Below are positions 32,904 through 34,153 of a DNA stretch of 34,153 nucleotides, piece by piece. The position numbers and the translations under genes are program-made. Within the stretch, counting starts at the first letter, position 1. Each line of letters starts with the position of its first letter. The DNA is from Candidatus Latescibacterota bacterium (lineage in GTDB: Bacteria; Latescibacterota; UBA2968; UBA8231). The DNA lies in NCBI GenBank assembly GCA_020852055.1, contig JADZBP010000248.1, positions 1 through 34,153 of the forward strand, in the 5' to 3' direction. The notes under the pieces were generated by a model. That model saw only the letters and a list, made by a program, of their open reading frames with translations. It ran no database searches and was not told the DNA's origin.

Positions 32904-33419
32904 TTACTTTCCTTTGCCGGCCTTCTTGGCCGGCTTCTTGGCAGGGGCTTTGGGTGCCGCAGCCTTCTTTTTGGCGGGCGCCTTCTTGGCCGGCTTGGCG
33001 GGGAGCTTCCGGGCCGCTTCCTTCACCGCCTTCTTCACTGCCTTGGCCACCTTCTTGGCCGCTTTGGCCGCTTTCCTGGCGCCCTTCTTCTTGCCCCCCT
33101 TCTTGCCCAGGCCGGTGTCGAGGCGGAAGATCTCGCGCAGCTCGCCGGCATCGACGACCCCGTCCTTGAAGTGCATCAGCGGCTCCATGACCTCACCCCA
33201 GCGGCGGTGTACGTCCGAGGTCCACAGCCGGTTCCAGGCGCCCTCGTCGGTGATCTCCGAGAAGAGGAAAAGCACCGGGTCGGCCTCGAAGGTGGTGATG
33301 GTGGCGATGCCGCTGCGCCGGACCTCGGCCACCAGCTCGGCCCAGATCTCGTCGTGGTGTCTCTTGTACTCGGCCATGGCCCCGGGTTTGAGCTTCATGG
33401 TGAATGCGCGCCGGATCAT
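32904..33419 (-). CDS. rhaM: L-rhamnose mutarotase domain fused to histone-H1-like Lys/Ala/Pro tail
   Basis: A 171-residue protein; ATG 33419 follows GAGGAGG. Residues 1-~103 match RhaM (DUF718): the MIRRAFTMKLKPG start, Y18 and H22 at the catalytic positions known for the E. coli enzyme, W74 in RRWGEVM, and a C-terminal ELREIFRLD. RhaM interconverts alpha and beta L-rhamnose. Family members normally end at about 104 residues. Here a further 68 residues contain about 27 Lys, with Ala, Pro and Gly and almost no acidic residues (repeats of KKAAK, PAKK, APAKK), like histone H1 or AlgP tails. Such tails bind DNA or polyanions. The frame is continuous and both parts share codon style, so it is not a sequencing artefact of frame. 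Confidence 0.88.
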   Translation of the reverse strand: MIRRAFTMKLKPGAMAEYKRHHDEIWAELVAEVRRSGIATITTFEADPVLFLFSEITDEGAWNRLWTSDVHRRWGEVMEPLMHFKDGVVDAGELREIFRLDTGLGKKGGKKKGARKAAKAAKKVAKAVKKAVKEAARKLPAKPAKKAPAKKKAAAPKAPAKKPAKKAGKGK

Positions 33420-33506
33420 GCGGACCTCCTCGGTTGGGGGTGGGTTGAAGGCGGAAGGATACCAATTTGCGGGGCAGGGCACAACCAGTCTCGCCGCGCG
33501 CGGCCC

Positions 33507-33965
33507 TCAGCGGGAACGCAGCAGGCGCGTCAGGGTGCGGTCGAGGACCTCGGCAAAGGCCTGCTTGGCGCGGGCGTCGTAGGGCGGGGGGCCGCCGCTC
33601 ACCGCCCCGACCGTGCGGAAGGGATCGAGGAAATCGCGCATGGCCAGCCGCTCGCCGATGGTTTCGGCGGTGTGTTCCTTGCCCCGCGGATCGAGGACCG
33701 CCACCCCCTTGGGGACCAGCAGCGCCGCCAGGGGGATGTCCTGGGTCACCACCAGGTCGCCGGGCTGCGCCTCGGCGGCGATGTACTCGTCGGCCATGTC
33801 CGGGCCGCCTTCGACCCGCACAGCGGCAACCAGCGGGTTGCCGGGCGGCACCTGCAGCCACTGGTTGGCCACCAGCACCGTTTGCAGGTTGAGGCGTTTG
33901 CCCGCGCGGAAGACCATTTCCTTCACGTCGCGCGGGGCGGCGTCGGCATCGATCCAGATTTTCAA
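33507..33965 (-). CDS. yaiI: UPF0178 (YaiI/YqxD) family protein
   Basis: 152 residues, the normal family length (~150). It begins MKIWIDADAAPRDVKEMV, the canonical start with a PIN-like acidic pocket, here read from a TTG codon at 33965. GGPDMADEYI, DLVVTQDIPLAALL and GGPPPYDARAKQAFAEVLDR are family hallmarks. UPF0178 proteins are PIN-domain-like and suspected nucleases, but their function is not established. It is the gene upstream of the RhaM-like gene on minus (87-bp gap) and is divergent from the membrane protein at the window end. Confidence 0.92.
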   Translation of the reverse strand: MKIWIDADAAPRDVKEMVFRAGKRLNLQTVLVANQWLQVPPGNPLVAAVRVEGGPDMADEYIAAEAQPGDLVVTQDIPLAALLVPKGVAVLDPRGKEHTAETIGERLAMRDFLDPFRTVGAVSGGPPPYDARAKQAFAEVLDRTLTRLLRSR

Positions 33966-34028
33966 TGGCGCCTGTGCCTGTATTTGTCTAGTATCTAGAT
34001 AGGGCTCATGCCCAAAGGAGGTGCGCAG

Positions 34029-34153
34029 ATGGAACTGATCCTGCTGGTACCTATGCTGATCATCGTCTTCGTCGGCGTGGTGATGATCTTCGTCGCCGCC
34101 ACCGCCCTCTTCCCCGTGGCCCTGGCCACGATCCTCATCTTCTACTTCCGCAA
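34029..34153 (+). CDS. Small membrane protein, N-terminal part
   Basis: ATG 34029 follows an excellent Shine-Dalgarno (AAGGAGGT, 34015-34022). The visible 41 residues are almost wholly hydrophobic (MELILLVPMLIIVFVGVVMI, then FVAATALFPVALATILIFYFR), consistent with one or two membrane helices. The reading frame runs off the window, so length and family cannot be judged. Confidence 0.65.
   Translation, partial: MELILLVPMLIIVFVGVVMIFVAATALFPVALATILIFYFR

Noticed and set aside
1..34153. CRISPR array, tRNA, rRNA, prophage or insertion sequence
   Set aside because: No evenly spaced direct repeats, no cloverleaf with conserved TΨC-type box, no rRNA core sequence and no transposase- or phage-like proteins were seen on either strand.

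Overview
The window is GC-rich, almost fully coding bacterial chromosome. It has no plasmid, phage, insertion-sequence, tRNA or rRNA signature. A secreted protein ends in a YPNPFN-type FlgD-like/type IX-like C-terminal domain, four phytanoyl-CoA dioxygenase (PhyH) paralogues are present, and sugar-acting enzymes are abundant. This mix is common in uncultured FCB-group lineages such as Latescibacterota and neighbours. The taxonomic placement is inference, not proof.

Region 1 (1-13016) is a carbohydrate and oxygenase region. A plus-strand run holds the end of a six-hairpin-glycosidase-like protein, an 18-codon hydrophobic micro-ORF, a mutarotase-fold-like protein, a PhyH oxygenase and an SDR dehydrogenase. 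A minus-strand operon holds a right-handed beta-helix protein (8363 to 6102), an Asp-box sialidase-like protein and a second PhyH. After a 377-bp hairpin-rich intergenic region come an enolase-superfamily (MR/MLE) protein on plus and, on minus, an AAC(3)-type acetyltransferase, a third PhyH and a Gfo/Idh/MocA oxidoreductase.

Region 2 (13061-14692) holds a copper-delivery pair, a PCu(A)C chaperone and a Sco/SenC lipoprotein with ATGA overlap. They lie directly upstream of, and on the same strand as, the acetyltransferase-PhyH-oxidoreductase genes. A divergent ankyrin-repeat protein follows.

Region 3 (14735-23600) is a peptide/nickel-type ABC importer with a fused permease-ATPase subunit. Its likely binding protein (21966-23600) is separated from the permease genes by a convergently oriented 1049-residue hybrid histidine kinase.

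Region 4 (23711-28872) holds a fourth PhyH whose expected iron-binding carboxylate position reads Gly, then a 297-bp non-coding stretch with a perfect 17-bp hairpin. Two translationally coupled hybrid kinases follow. The second shares a gapless 1468-bp paralogous segment with the kinase of region 3. No DNA-binding response regulator is present.

Region 5 (29042-34153) holds three exported proteins: a small beta-sandwich-like protein, a Tat-signal aldo/keto-reductase-fold protein lacking usual catalytic residues, and a CBM9-like protein with a sorting-type C-terminus. A minus-strand pair follows, an L-rhamnose mutarotase domain fused to a histone-H1-like lysine-rich tail plus an SDR. Last come a UPF0178 protein and the start of a small membrane protein.

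Taken together, the first third looks like a catabolic locus for a complex or modified glycan: depolymerase or lyase-like proteins, a dehydratase-like enzyme, dehydrogenases, mutarotases and Fe(II)/2-oxoglutarate oxygenases. The most unusual single items are the mutarotase with a histone-like tail (32904-33419), the carboxylate-less PhyH (23711-24517), the micro-ORF (1090-1146) and the structured intergenic region (8471-8665).
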